Assembly (NCBI GenBank): GCA_964438865.1
Contig: CAYTMI010000005.1
Coordinates: 124,001-188,000, forward strand
Origin: G016234445 sp964438865
Lineage (GTDB): Bacteria; Chloroflexota; Dehalococcoidia; Tepidiformales; Tepidiformaceae
DNA length: 64,000 bases
Reading direction: 5' to 3'
Shown here: positions 8,648-16,819 of the stretch, in pieces
Position numbering within the stretch: position 1 is the stretch's first letter
Layout of the letters: every line of letters starts with the position of its first letter
Notes under the pieces: model-generated
The model's input: the letters and a program-made list of their open reading frames with translations, nothing else
Database searches by the model: none
What the model was told of the DNA's origin: nothing
Made by a program: the position numbers and the translations under genes

Positions 8648-10021
8648 TCAGCCCCTCCGTGAGGCCTCCTGGGTCTCCATCAACCGCAGCATCTCGTCTG
8701 CACCACCCCGCGCCAGGACCGTCACGTCGGCGCCGCGGCGTTCGAGGATACTCCCGGCCATCATCCCCCGCTGGCCGCTTCCACAGACCACCATGAACGG
8801 CCCCGGCCCCACTCCCTCAATCCACGCCGGCAACGCGTCGATCGGCCGTTGCACCGTCCCTGGGAGCGGCGCGGTCGCGTGCTCGTTCCCGTAACGCACG
8901 TCCAGGATCGTCCGCCCGCTGCCGCCGCTCAGCGCCGCGACCGCACCGTGCGTGTCGACGGTCGCCGTCGCCCGCGTGGGCCGGTCCTCCGCTTTCCATG
9001 TCGCGAAGGGCAGGTAGCCGCGCACGTCTTCGTAGCCGATCCGGAAGAAGTCGGTGGTGATTCGCTCCGCCTGGGGGCCGTCGTAGGCGACCAGCGCCAG
9101 TGGCGCGTTGAAGGGCAGGAGCCAGCCCGCGTAGGCAAGCAGCGAGTCGCTGTCCTCCATCTCCAGCGAGCCCGGGATGTGCTCCGCCGCCCAGTCGAAC
9201 CGCGACCGGATGTCGACGACGGAGACGCCGGCCGCCGGCGCCCGCTCGATGTCCGCGGACGTGAGCAGCCCGGGCTTCGGCGGCTCGCCGTACACCTTCG
9301 GCCCTGCCCGGTTGATCGGCGCCATGTGCTTGTAATAGCCGGGGATAGGCCCCGCGTTGCCAAGGTGGACGGCCGTGAACGCTTCCAGCGACGGGCTGGC
9401 GAGGGCCGGGTTTCGGGACAGTTCCACAGACAGCGGGCCGCAACGGCCGACGTCGGCCCCGGAGGTGCTGCAGAACGACCCGGCGCCGTGGGTTGGGTAG
9501 AGTTCGGCTTCCGCCGGGAGCATTCCCGCGAGCCGATGGGCGGTCTCCCACTGCAGCCGCGTAAGTTCCTCCGCATGGTCCGGCCCGAGGAGGTCGCTTC
9601 GCCCGGCGGCGGCCATCAGCAACGCGCCACCGGTGAACGCACCCTGCGTCTTCCCGGCATGGTCCACCGCGATGTAGGCGGTGTGTTCGAAGGTGTGGCC
9701 GGGCGCCGCCACCGCCCGCAACACTCCGTCGCCAACCTGCACCTCGTCGCCGTCAGCCACCGGCAGGTGGGGGAACTCGAGCCCGGCGCTCGCTGGGGCG
9801 ACGACCTGCGCCCCCCTCGCCGCCAGCTCCCGGCCGCCGGAGACGTAGTCGTTGTGGACGTGTGTCTCGAAGACGAACCGGATCTCCGCGCCGTGGTCCG
9901 CCGCCGCCTGGAGCAACGGCCGCACGTCACGCTGCGGGTCGACCGCTGCCGCGACGCTCCCTGAGATGACCAGGTACGACGCGTCCCCGAGCGCCTCGGT
10001 GACGAACTGGATGATCTTCAT
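8648..10021 (-). CDS. MBL-fold hydrolase fused to two rhodanese domains (persulfide dioxygenase-like)
   Basis: 457 residues. The N-terminal metallo-beta-lactamase domain (1-240) has the metal motif THVHNDYVSGG (residues 53-63), APGHTFEH near 108 and YPTHGAGSFC, as in ETHE1/CstB-like persulfide dioxygenases. Two rhodanese-like domains follow (VVDIRSRFDWAAEHIPGSL, and ILDVRYGNEHATAPLPGTV with active-site CGSGQRG). The first rhodanese has no Cys at the active-site position (VAYDG), so only the second should carry sulfur. The start is ATG 10021 with GGAGGAG upstream. It fits an operon for sulfide or persulfide detoxification with the DUF2892, MMPL and ArsR genes. Confidence 0.87.
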   Translation of the reverse strand: MKIIQFVTEALGDASYLVISGSVAAAVDPQRDVRPLLQAAADHGAEIRFVFETHVHNDYVSGGRELAARGAQVVAPASAGLEFPHLPVADGDEVQVGDGVLRAVAAPGHTFEHTAYIAVDHAGKTQGAFTGGALLMAAAGRSDLLGPDHAEELTRLQWETAHRLAGMLPAEAELYPTHGAGSFCSTSGADVGRCGPLSVELSRNPALASPSLEAFTAVHLGNAGPIPGYYKHMAPINRAGPKVYGEPPKPGLLTSADIERAPAAGVSVVDIRSRFDWAAEHIPGSLEMEDSDSLLAYAGWLLPFNAPLALVAYDGPQAERITTDFFRIGYEDVRGYLPFATWKAEDRPTRATATVDTHGAVAALSGGSGRTILDVRYGNEHATAPLPGTVQRPIDALPAWIEGVGPGPFMVVCGSGQRGMMAGSILERRGADVTVLARGGADEMLRLMETQEASRRG

Positions 10022-10085
10022 AAGTGGCTCCTCCCCGGCGGCGGCGGCCTTCACCGGATCCTACGACATGCCCGCGGCAGGCGGG

Positions 10086-10352
10086 TCAGGACTGAGGCCC
10101 GTTCCGCCGCGCCTTCGCCGGGCAGTAGTCGCTGCCGAAGAAGTGGCCACCCCAGGCCGGCGCGATCGGGCAGAGGTTGAACCACCCGGCGGCGATGGGC
10201 ACGAGCCCGAACGCTGCGATGGCCAGTCCGGCCGGCCAGTCGACGACCGCCAGGCCGAGGACGAAGAGCGTCACGCCGAACGCCACCCGGGCCATGCGCC
10301 CGTGCTCGCCGGCCATGAATCGTGCGAATGCAGAACTCTCCCTGGTTTCCAT
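10086..10352 (-). CDS. DUF2892-family small membrane protein
   Basis: 88 residues with two adjacent hydrophobic helices (ARVAFGVTLFVLGLAVVD and LAIAAFGLVPIAAGWFNLC) and the CPIAPAWGG signature of DUF2892/YgaP-type inner-membrane proteins. In other bacteria this domain is fused or adjacent to rhodaneses, matching its place 65 bp upstream of the MBL-rhodanese gene on the same strand. Possible role in moving sulfur species at the membrane (inference). Confidence 0.85.
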   Translation of the reverse strand: METRESSAFARFMAGEHGRMARVAFGVTLFVLGLAVVDWPAGLAIAAFGLVPIAAGWFNLCPIAPAWGGHFFGSDYCPAKARRNGPQS

Positions 10353-10478
10353 GAACTGATCTCCTTTTCTATGTGCAGTGTTCGATTTGGGAGCGCCCCG
10401 GACGCGTTGCCCGGGCCGCCGATGGTCCTGTGGCTCCTGGTGCTTCGCGACGGAACCTGGCGTCCGTTCGAGCGCCTT

Positions 10479-10523
10479 GCTCCCCTCTCCCGCGAAGCCG
10501 GGAGAGGGGCTGGGGGTGAGGGC
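10479..10523. repeat. 45-bp intergenic hairpin repeat, copy A
   Basis: CCCCTCTCCC (10482-10491) pairs with GGGAGAGGGG (10500-10509) around GCGAAGCC, then CTGGGGGTGAGGGC. A near-identical block lies at 59684-59731 in the opposite orientation. It lies between the MMPL and DUF2892 genes, where a hairpin could reduce read-through. Confidence 0.7.
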
Positions 10524-10532
10524 CCATGAGGG

Positions 10533-12617
10533 TTAGTGCGCGAACCGCACGTCCGGGAGCATCCGGTCGAGCCAGCGCGGCAGCCACCAGGCCCGCCGGC
10601 CAACTATCGAGAGCACGGCCGGCACCAGCACCAGCCGCACCAGCAACGCATCGAAGAGGACCGCGGTGCCGAGAATCAGCCCCATCTCCTTCATCGGGAG
10701 CGTCCCGGCGATGGCGAACGTGAAGAACACCGCGATCATCACCCCTGCCGCCGCGACGATCGGGCGGGCGGTGTGCGCGAGAGCGCCTCGCACCGCTTCC
10801 GACGGGTCGTTCGAGAGCTCGAAGTGCTCACGCGCCGAGGCCAGCAGAAAGACCGTGTAGTCCATCGAAATCGCGAACACCAGCGCGAAGAAGAAGAGCG
10901 GCGCCCACGACGTCAGGTAGCCCTGGCTCTCGAAGCCCATCGGCCCCGCCGCCCAGCCGTGCTGGAAGGCGAGTGCCCCCACTCCGAAGGCGGCGCCCAC
11001 GGAAAGCAGGTTGAAGATGACCCCCGCCACTGCGATGAACACCGCCTGCAGCGCGAAGAGGAGGAGGAGGAAGCCAAGCACGAGCACCGTCCCCATCACC
11101 AGCGGCGACCGGTCCCGGAGCGTCTGATCGAGGTCGTGGTTCTCCGCCACCGGGCCGCCAACGAGTGCGCCCGAAGGGAGCGTGTCCCGCAGCGTCGCGA
11201 TGAGGTCGCTCGTCTCGCGATCGGACGGCCCCGTGGTCGCGATCGCGGCGACGAGCGTGTACCCGCCGCCCCCCGGCTGGGCAGGAAACACGGCGGCGAT
11301 GCCCGGCGTCCCCTTGATCGTCTTCGCGACCGCGTCGGCCTCGGTACCGGCCGGGACCACGACCTGGATCGGGCCTGGGCCGCCGGGGCCGAACGCGCCC
11401 TGGATCAGTTCGTAGCCCTGGCGCGCCTGCTGGTCCGAGGGCAGCACCGAGATCGAGGGCATCCCCGTCTCCAGGAACAGGACCGGCGAGGCGGCGAGCA
11501 AGAGGATGCCCGTCACCGCCACGGCGAGGATCCCGGCCCGCTTCTGGACGCGCACGGCGAACCGTTCCCACCAGGCACTCCGGTGGTCACCGGTGGAATA
11601 CCATGGCACCGAAAGGCGGTTGATGCCCGGGCCAAGGAGCGCCGGGAGCAGCGTCAGTGCCGCCAGCAGCACAAACGCGACCGCCAGCATCATCCCCGCG
11701 GCCATCGACTGGAAGGCCGGGACCGGCACCAGGAGCACCGCCGAGAGGCTGATCAGCACCGTCACTCCGCTGAAGAGCACGGCCTTCCCGGCGGTGTCCA
11801 TCGTCACACCCACCGCCGCATTCACATCCCGCGGGTTCGCGTGGAGAGCCCCCCGGAAGCGGGTGACGATGAACAGCGCGTAGTCGATCCCCAGGGCGAG
11901 GGCGAACATCATCGCGAAGTTCAGCGTCCAGATCGAAAGGTCGAATGCCCGCGTGATCCCGTAAAGGACGCCCATCGCCGAGATGAGCCCGACCGCCGTC
12001 AGCAGCAGCGGAAGGCCCGCCGCCGCCAGCGACCCGAAGGCCAGCACAAGGATGACGGCGGTGACCGGCCAGGTCAGCAGTTCCGCCTTCCTCATCCCTT
12101 CGCGGTTCACGACGTTGAAGTCGCCCCAGAACGCGGCGGCGCCCGTCAACGCCACGTCCACGTCACGGTCGCTCAGTTCGCCGATGTCGTCTGCCATCCG
12201 CTCGGCCGCGCGGACGGCTTCGGTCGGGTTCACCAGCGCGCCCGCCTGGATCATCACCGTCTTGCCGTCGGCGCTGGGCTGCGGCGGGAGCGCCGGCCCG
12301 AACGCGGGTTCCTGCGCCAGGACTGCGGTCGCCGCGGCGATGCGCTCCTGGAACGCGGGACTGTCGACCGTCAGCCTGTCGCTGTGGATCACCACCACCG
12401 CCGACTGGGAGGAGAGGCCGCCGAAGTTCTCCTCGATGAGCTCACGGGCGGCGAGGGAGTCGCTTCCCGTCACCTCCCACATGGCGCCGGAAAGCGCATG
12501 CTCAAGCTTTGGCGCGAACGCCCCCAGCGACACCGCGATGACCGCCCAGGCGATGATGACCGGGAGCCGGTGGCTATGGGACCAGCGGCCGAGACGGGCG
12601 AGAGGTGCGTTTCCCAT
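10533..12617 (-). CDS. MMPL/RND-family membrane transporter
   Basis: 694 residues with the MMPL layout: a first helix (PVIIAWAVIAVSLGAFAP), a periplasmic loop to about 180, a bundle of five or so helices (about 185-345), a second helix near 370, a second periplasmic loop and a final helix bundle (about 500-680) with the conserved ALGIDYALFIVTRFR and AISMDYTVFLLASAREH motifs carrying the proton-relay Asp. This family exports lipids and hydrophobic compounds. It follows the ArsR gene by 81 bp on the same strand, so it is probably under its control. Confidence 0.9.
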   Translation of the reverse strand: MGNAPLARLGRWSHSHRLPVIIAWAVIAVSLGAFAPKLEHALSGAMWEVTGSDSLAARELIEENFGGLSSQSAVVVIHSDRLTVDSPAFQERIAAATAVLAQEPAFGPALPPQPSADGKTVMIQAGALVNPTEAVRAAERMADDIGELSDRDVDVALTGAAAFWGDFNVVNREGMRKAELLTWPVTAVILVLAFGSLAAAGLPLLLTAVGLISAMGVLYGITRAFDLSIWTLNFAMMFALALGIDYALFIVTRFRGALHANPRDVNAAVGVTMDTAGKAVLFSGVTVLISLSAVLLVPVPAFQSMAAGMMLAVAFVLLAALTLLPALLGPGINRLSVPWYSTGDHRSAWWERFAVRVQKRAGILAVAVTGILLLAASPVLFLETGMPSISVLPSDQQARQGYELIQGAFGPGGPGPIQVVVPAGTEADAVAKTIKGTPGIAAVFPAQPGGGGYTLVAAIATTGPSDRETSDLIATLRDTLPSGALVGGPVAENHDLDQTLRDRSPLVMGTVLVLGFLLLLFALQAVFIAVAGVIFNLLSVGAAFGVGALAFQHGWAAGPMGFESQGYLTSWAPLFFFALVFAISMDYTVFLLASAREHFELSNDPSEAVRGALAHTARPIVAAAGVMIAVFFTFAIAGTLPMKEMGLILGTAVLFDALLVRLVLVPAVLSIVGRRAWWLPRWLDRMLPDVRFAH

Positions 12618-12698
12618 GTTGTTACTCCTTGCCGATGAAGTGATGAATAGGGGACGGAGTGCGGCTGGAGGCGGCGTTTGCCGCGGCGGGTTGGTGGC

Positions 12699-13031
12699 TC
12701 AGGGAATTGCGAAGACCCTCGCTTCTTCCGCTGCCTGCTCCCGGAGCCGGCCGCAGACGAGGTCGCAGACCCCTTCGATGCTCGGGTCCTGGATGGCGTA
12801 GTAGGCGGCGGTGCCCTGGGCCCGGCGGCTCACCACGCCCGCATCATGGAGCACGCGAAGGTGCTTGCTCACGTTCGCCTGGCTCGTCCCCAGCCGTTCC
12901 ACAAGCTCGCCGACGTTCAGTTCCCGTTCGTCGAGAAGGGTCCGAAGGATGGAGAGCCGGGTAGCGTCGCCAAGGACCCGGAAGCGTTCGGCGACGTGTT
13001 CGAGGAGGTGTGCAGGCATAGACGCGCTCAT
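12699..13031 (-). CDS. ArsR/SmtB-family regulator
   Basis: 110 residues with a winged helix-turn-helix: LGDATRLSILRTLLDERELN, then VGELVERLGTSQANVSKHLR. Its Cys residues are confined to the C-terminal helix (EGVCDLVCGRL), unlike the ELCVCDL site of metal-sensing ArsR. Given the downstream MBL-rhodanese and DUF2892 genes, a thiol-based persulfide sensor in the BigR/SqrR manner is plausible, though in BigR one Cys lies in the N-terminal part. First gene of the four-gene minus-strand cluster. Confidence 0.88.
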   Translation of the reverse strand: MSASMPAHLLEHVAERFRVLGDATRLSILRTLLDERELNVGELVERLGTSQANVSKHLRVLHDAGVVSRRAQGTAAYYAIQDPSIEGVCDLVCGRLREQAAEEARVFAIP

Positions 13032-13097
13032 ATCTCCGTCACTCTATAACCCTAAAGCGATGAATGTCAACCACCACCCACGGTAACCGCGCCCCCC

Positions 13098-13407
13098 CTC
13101 GCCGCATCGCCCGCCACCCCCCCGCGTCAGCCTCGACCACATCGGTAGCCGCGGCCCACCGTGGCCGCATCGCCCGCCACCCCCCCCGCGTCAGCCTCGA
13201 CCGCATCGGTAGCCGCGGCCCACCGTGGCCGCATCGCCCGCTGCCAATCCCTCGCGTCAGCCTCGACCGCATCGGTAGCCGCGGCCCACCGTGGCCGCAT
13301 CGCCGGATCACCACGCCTCGCGCTAGCCTCGACCACATCGGTAGCCGCGCCCCACCGTCGCCGCATCGCCGGACCACCAATCCTCCGCGTCAGCCTCGAC
13401 CGCATCA
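13098..13407. repeat. 64-67 bp tandem repeat array
   Basis: The 373-bp gap between the ArsR gene and the crotonase is almost filled by tandem repeats. Units start (GCGTCAGCC or GCGCTAGCC) at 13124, 13188, 13254, 13320 and 13387 (last one partial), with a partial unit before the first. Each unit has AGCCTCGACC, then GGTAGCCGCGGCCCACC and GTGGCCGCATCGCC, whose GCGGCC/GGCCGC halves can fold as a hairpin. The crotonase stop codon at 13405-13407 lies inside the last partial unit. Related single copies are at 51741-51799 and 56057-56115. Confidence 0.88.
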
Positions 13408-14259
13408 CCCCGACCCCCGCCCCCTACTGCCGTAGTCCCCGAACGGGTCGTCCCGGTCGCGGACGGCCTGCCGGAACCCCACCTCGTTCGCCCGCTCGAC
13501 GAAGTCCAGCCCCTCCTGGGTGTGCCGGGCAATCCCGTCGAACAGCAGCCCCAGTTGGCGGCTGCTCGCCAGCCCCATGTTCTCCGCCGTCTGGTTGCAG
13601 AGTAGCTTGAGCATGATCAACTGGTTGATCGGCACTTTCGCCATCCGTTTCGCGAACCCGAGCGCGTGCGTCTGCAGCGCCTCGTCCGCCACGGTCTCCA
13701 GGATCAGCCCGATCTCCGCCGCCTTCACCGCCGGGATTTCGTCCCCCGTCAGCATGTAGCGCTTCGCCTTCTCCAGGCCCATCCGGTACACCCACATCGC
13801 CGTCGTCGGCGTCCCCCACACCCGCGAAGGCGGGTAGCCGAACGTCGCCGACTCTGCCGCGATGATCATGTCCGCGCACAGCACCATGTCCGTCCCCCCG
13901 CCGATGCACCAGCCCTGCACCGCCGCGATCGTCGGCTTCTTCGCGTACCACAGCTTCATGTACGTCTCCACGTACCGGCCCGTCATCCCCATGTCCTGCA
14001 CCGAATCCCACACCGGCGCATCCGCGGCCGCCTCCCGCGGCGCCCTCACCGTCGCCCAGTCCAGGCCGTAGCCCGCACAGAACGCCGGCCCCTCCGCGTT
14101 CAGGAGGATCACGTGGACCTCCCGGTCGCGGTCGGCAACGTCGATCGCTTCGGCCAGTTCGTCGCGCAACCCCGGCGTGATCGTGTTGTATTCCCTGGCG
14201 CGCGAAAGAGTGATGATGCGCACGCCGTCCTCGGTCGCAGTCCGCAGGGTGGTAGGCAT
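13405..14259 (-). CDS. enoyl-CoA hydratase/isomerase (crotonase) family protein
   Basis: 284 residues. The oxyanion-hole segments of the crotonase fold are FCAGYGLDW (about 67-75) and QGWCIGGGTDM (about 120). The family hydrates, isomerises or cleaves acyl-CoA thioesters. The start is ATG 14259, which lies 6 bp after TATGGT, suggesting a leaderless mRNA; the open frame runs upstream but into the divergent gene. Its stop codon is contributed by the tandem repeat. It is divergent from the alkylsulfatase-like gene. Confidence 0.87.
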   Translation of the reverse strand: MPTTLRTATEDGVRIITLSRAREYNTITPGLRDELAEAIDVADRDREVHVILLNAEGPAFCAGYGLDWATVRAPREAAADAPVWDSVQDMGMTGRYVETYMKLWYAKKPTIAAVQGWCIGGGTDMVLCADMIIAAESATFGYPPSRVWGTPTTAMWVYRMGLEKAKRYMLTGDEIPAVKAAEIGLILETVADEALQTHALGFAKRMAKVPINQLIMLKLLCNQTAENMGLASSRQLGLLFDGIARHTQEGLDFVERANEVGFRQAVRDRDDPFGDYGSRGRGSG

Positions 14260-14311
14260 GGCGCGACCATACCGCGCCCGCCATTCGCCGTCACCCCCAG
14301 GAGGCACACAC

Positions 14312-15595
14312 ATGGGACTCATCTCGGAAGGCGCCGAAAACGCCTGGAACGGCAGCCGCGGCGCCGCCCAGGGGGCGTTCGAAGAAGTCGCCCCCGGCAC
14401 CCGCTTCTACGTCGGCTTCTCCAACGTCGTTGTCCGCGAAACCCCCGCCGGACTCGTCATCATTGACCCCGGCGCCTTCAACAACGCCCGCCAGAAGTTC
14501 GAAGCCATCCGCGCCGTCACCGCCGCGCCCGCCCACACGATCATCTATAGCCACGGCCACACCGACCACATGTTCGGCGCCGACCTCTACGCCGCCGAGG
14601 CCGAATCCAGAGGCTGGCCGGCCCCCCGTGTCGTCGCCCACGAAGCCATCCTCGGGCGCATCGAACGCTACCGCCTCACCCGCGGCTTCAACGGGATCAT
14701 CAACCAGCGCCAGTTCCAGGGCGGCGCCGGCCAGCCGACCTGGCCCGGCAACTACTGGCCCCCCGACACCACCTACCGCGATACCCTCGCGCTCGAAGCC
14801 GGCGGCGTCTCCTTCACCCTCCACCACGCCCGCGGCGAAACCGACGACGCCACCTGGGTCCACTTCCCCGACCAGCGCCTCGTGGCCGTCGGCGACCTCT
14901 TCATCTGGGTCGCGCCGAACGCCGGCAACCCCCAGAAGGTCCAGCGCTATGCCCGCGACTGGGCCGCCGCCCTTCGCGCCATCGCCGCCGTCGAACCCGA
15001 AATCCTCCTCCCCGGCCACGGCATGCCCATCTTCGGCCGCGACCGTATCCAGCAGGCCCTGACCGAATCCGCCCGCTACCTCGAAACCCTCCACGACGAG
15101 ACGGTGGCCCTCATGAACGGCGGCGCCACCCTCGACGAAGCCATCCACACTGTCCGTCCGCCAGCCGACCTCCTCGACCGCCCCTACCTTCGCCCCACCT
15201 ATGACGAACCCGAGTTCATCGTCCGCAACGTCTGGCGGCTCTACGGCGGCTGGTACGACGGCATCCCTTCCCACCTCAAGCCCGCGCCCGAACGCGAACA
15301 GGCCCTCGCCATCGCCACTCTTGCCGGGGGCGCCGCGAAGGTCGCCGCCGCCGCCCTCGACGCGCTGTCCGAAGGCAACCTCCGCCTCGCCGGCCACCTT
15401 GCCGACTGGGCCTGGCTCGCCGAACCGGAGAACGAGGCCGTCCGCGACGCCCGTCGCCGCGTCTACGAAGCCCGCGCCGCTTCCGAACGCTCCACGATGT
15501 CGATCGGCATCTTCGGCGCCGCCGCCCGCGAAATGGGCGCCGAACACACCCGCGGCTCAGGCTCCCTCTGGTCCCTCAACACCCCCGACCGCTAA
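14312..15595 (+). CDS. alkylsulfatase-like MBL-fold hydrolase
   Basis: 427 residues. Metal-binding motif SHGHTDHMFGAD (about residues 80-91), later HHARGETDD and LPGHGMPIFG, then the helical alkylsulfatase dimerisation region with FIVRNVWRLYGGWYDGIP, which is characteristic of the SdsA1/BDS1 family. The C-terminal sterol-carrier-like domain of full SDS hydrolases is absent and no signal peptide is seen, so it is a shorter, cytoplasmic member. ATG 14312 has AGGAGG seven bases upstream. The substrate may be a sulfate ester or another ester. Confidence 0.82.
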   Translation: MGLISEGAENAWNGSRGAAQGAFEEVAPGTRFYVGFSNVVVRETPAGLVIIDPGAFNNARQKFEAIRAVTAAPAHTIIYSHGHTDHMFGADLYAAEAESRGWPAPRVVAHEAILGRIERYRLTRGFNGIINQRQFQGGAGQPTWPGNYWPPDTTYRDTLALEAGGVSFTLHHARGETDDATWVHFPDQRLVAVGDLFIWVAPNAGNPQKVQRYARDWAAALRAIAAVEPEILLPGHGMPIFGRDRIQQALTESARYLETLHDETVALMNGGATLDEAIHTVRPPADLLDRPYLRPTYDEPEFIVRNVWRLYGGWYDGIPSHLKPAPEREQALAIATLAGGAAKVAAAALDALSEGNLRLAGHLADWAWLAEPENEAVRDARRRVYEARAASERSTMSIGIFGAAAREMGAEHTRGSGSLWSLNTPDR

Positions 15596-15629
15596 CCGCG
15601 GTCGCCTTGTCCCGAAATGGCCCCCGGTC

Positions 15630-16397
15630 CTACGCGAACTGCCCGTGCCGGCCTTCTCCCGCGGCGAACCGCGCCGCCCCTTCCCGCGTCTCCCCCGAGT
15701 TGATCGTCCCGATGCCGTGCCGGTATTCGTTCAACAGCGCCCCTTCCAGCGGCAGCGACCACTGTTCGTACGACGATAGGCGGTCTGAACGGAGGCACCG
15801 CTGCGGGAACCGGGCCAGGCTCTCTGCCAGCTCGATCGCCGCCGCCAGCGCTTCCCCGGGTTCGACCAGCCGGTTCGCCAACCCCATCCTCAGGGCCTCT
15901 TCGCCGCCGACACCGCGGCCCGTCAGGATCATGTCGAGCGCGTGGCTGTGGCCGATCAGCCGCGGCAGCCGAATCGTCCCGCCATCGACCAGGGGTACAC
16001 CCCAGCGCCGGCAATACACCCCGAACACAGCATCGCGCGCCGCAACCCGGAGGTCGCACCAGAGCGCCAGCTCCAGCCCGCCCGCCACCGCGTGCCCTTC
16101 GACCGCCGCAATCACCGGCTTCGAAAGGAGCATCCGCGTCACCCCCAGGGGACCGTCGCCAGTCTCTCCGACGCGGTTGCCCCGCGCCTCCGCGACCGCC
16201 TTCAGGTCGGCCCCGGCACAGAACGCAAGCTCCGCGCCCGTGAGCACGGCTGCCAGCAACGAATCGTCCGCGTCGAACGTCCGGAAGGCCGCCGCCAGTT
16301 CCTGCGCCGTCGGCCCGTCCACGGCGTTGCGGACCCCTGGCCGGTTGATGGTGACCACCGCCACCGGTCCGCGCGTTTCGAACAGTACGTTTGCCAT
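15630..16397 (-). CDS. enoyl-CoA hydratase/isomerase family protein
   Basis: 255 residues of the crotonase fold: INRPGVRNAVDGPTAQEL at the N-terminus, oxyanion motifs FCAGADLKAV and EGHAVAGGLELAL, and RWGVPLVDGGTIRLPRLIG. In this subfamily the second catalytic Glu of true hydratases is replaced (VDGG), so activity may be other than hydration. It converges on the alkylsulfatase-like gene and is separated from it by 34 bp. Confidence 0.87.
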   Translation of the reverse strand: MANVLFETRGPVAVVTINRPGVRNAVDGPTAQELAAAFRTFDADDSLLAAVLTGAELAFCAGADLKAVAEARGNRVGETGDGPLGVTRMLLSKPVIAAVEGHAVAGGLELALWCDLRVAARDAVFGVYCRRWGVPLVDGGTIRLPRLIGHSHALDMILTGRGVGGEEALRMGLANRLVEPGEALAAAIELAESLARFPQRCLRSDRLSSYEQWSLPLEGALLNEYRHGIGTINSGETREGAARFAAGEGRHGQFA

Positions 16398-16494
16398 CCG
16401 ATCCCCCCGCCCGCGCCGTTCATCCCACCCGCGCGGCGCTGCCCCGGATTCTACCCCCGCCGGCCGCCCCTCGCCCTACACCGGGCAGCAGATC

Positions 16495-16773
16495 TCAGTC
16501 AGCCGCCGTCCCAGCCCCAGCCCCAGCCCTGGCTGCCGCCGGCGCTTCGAGACCGAACAGCCCAAACAGTTCCCTGGCGCTGAGCAGCCGCCGCACGTCG
16601 AGCGACACGCCGTCGACCACATCGGCGATCACTCCCAATCGCGCGGTCAGCCGACCGTATTCAGCCAAATCCCCGCGTACGGCCTTCGGGTGCTTCTCGG
16701 TCGCTTGGAACCTGGTCAGACTCTCCGCGACATTCTGATTGGTACCGCCAGGCGTCCAGAAAGGGCTCAGAGG
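16495..16773 (-). CDS. possible small CDS or gene remnant
   Basis: The 422-bp gap 16398-16819 is not empty. On the minus strand an open frame from 16773 to TGA at 16495 has coding-like third positions and a protein-like sequence: a charged segment (FQATEKHPKAVRGDLAEYG), then LGVIADVVDGVSLDVRRLL and an Ala/Gly tail. It lacks ATG, GTG or TTG near its 5' end; the only early candidate is a CTG at 16770 with no ribosome site. It may be a 3' remnant of a lost gene. I do not recognise the family. Confidence 0.35.
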   Translation of the reverse strand, partial: PLSPFWTPGGTNQNVAESLTRFQATEKHPKAVRGDLAEYGRLTARLGVIADVVDGVSLDVRRLLSARELFGLFGLEAPAAARAGAGAGTAAD

Positions 16774-16819
16774 TCAGGCAAGGCTCAGTTGAGCATCCTG
16801 CCTTGGGGAAAGTGCCGAT

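Noticed and set aside
10536..12638. 700-codon plus-strand frame opposite the MMPL gene
   Set aside because: Composed of Arg, His and Glu without hydrophobic order; antisense to a full transporter.
13098..13407. CRISPR array
   Set aside because: Repeats are contiguous with no unique spacers of constant size, and no cas genes are present.
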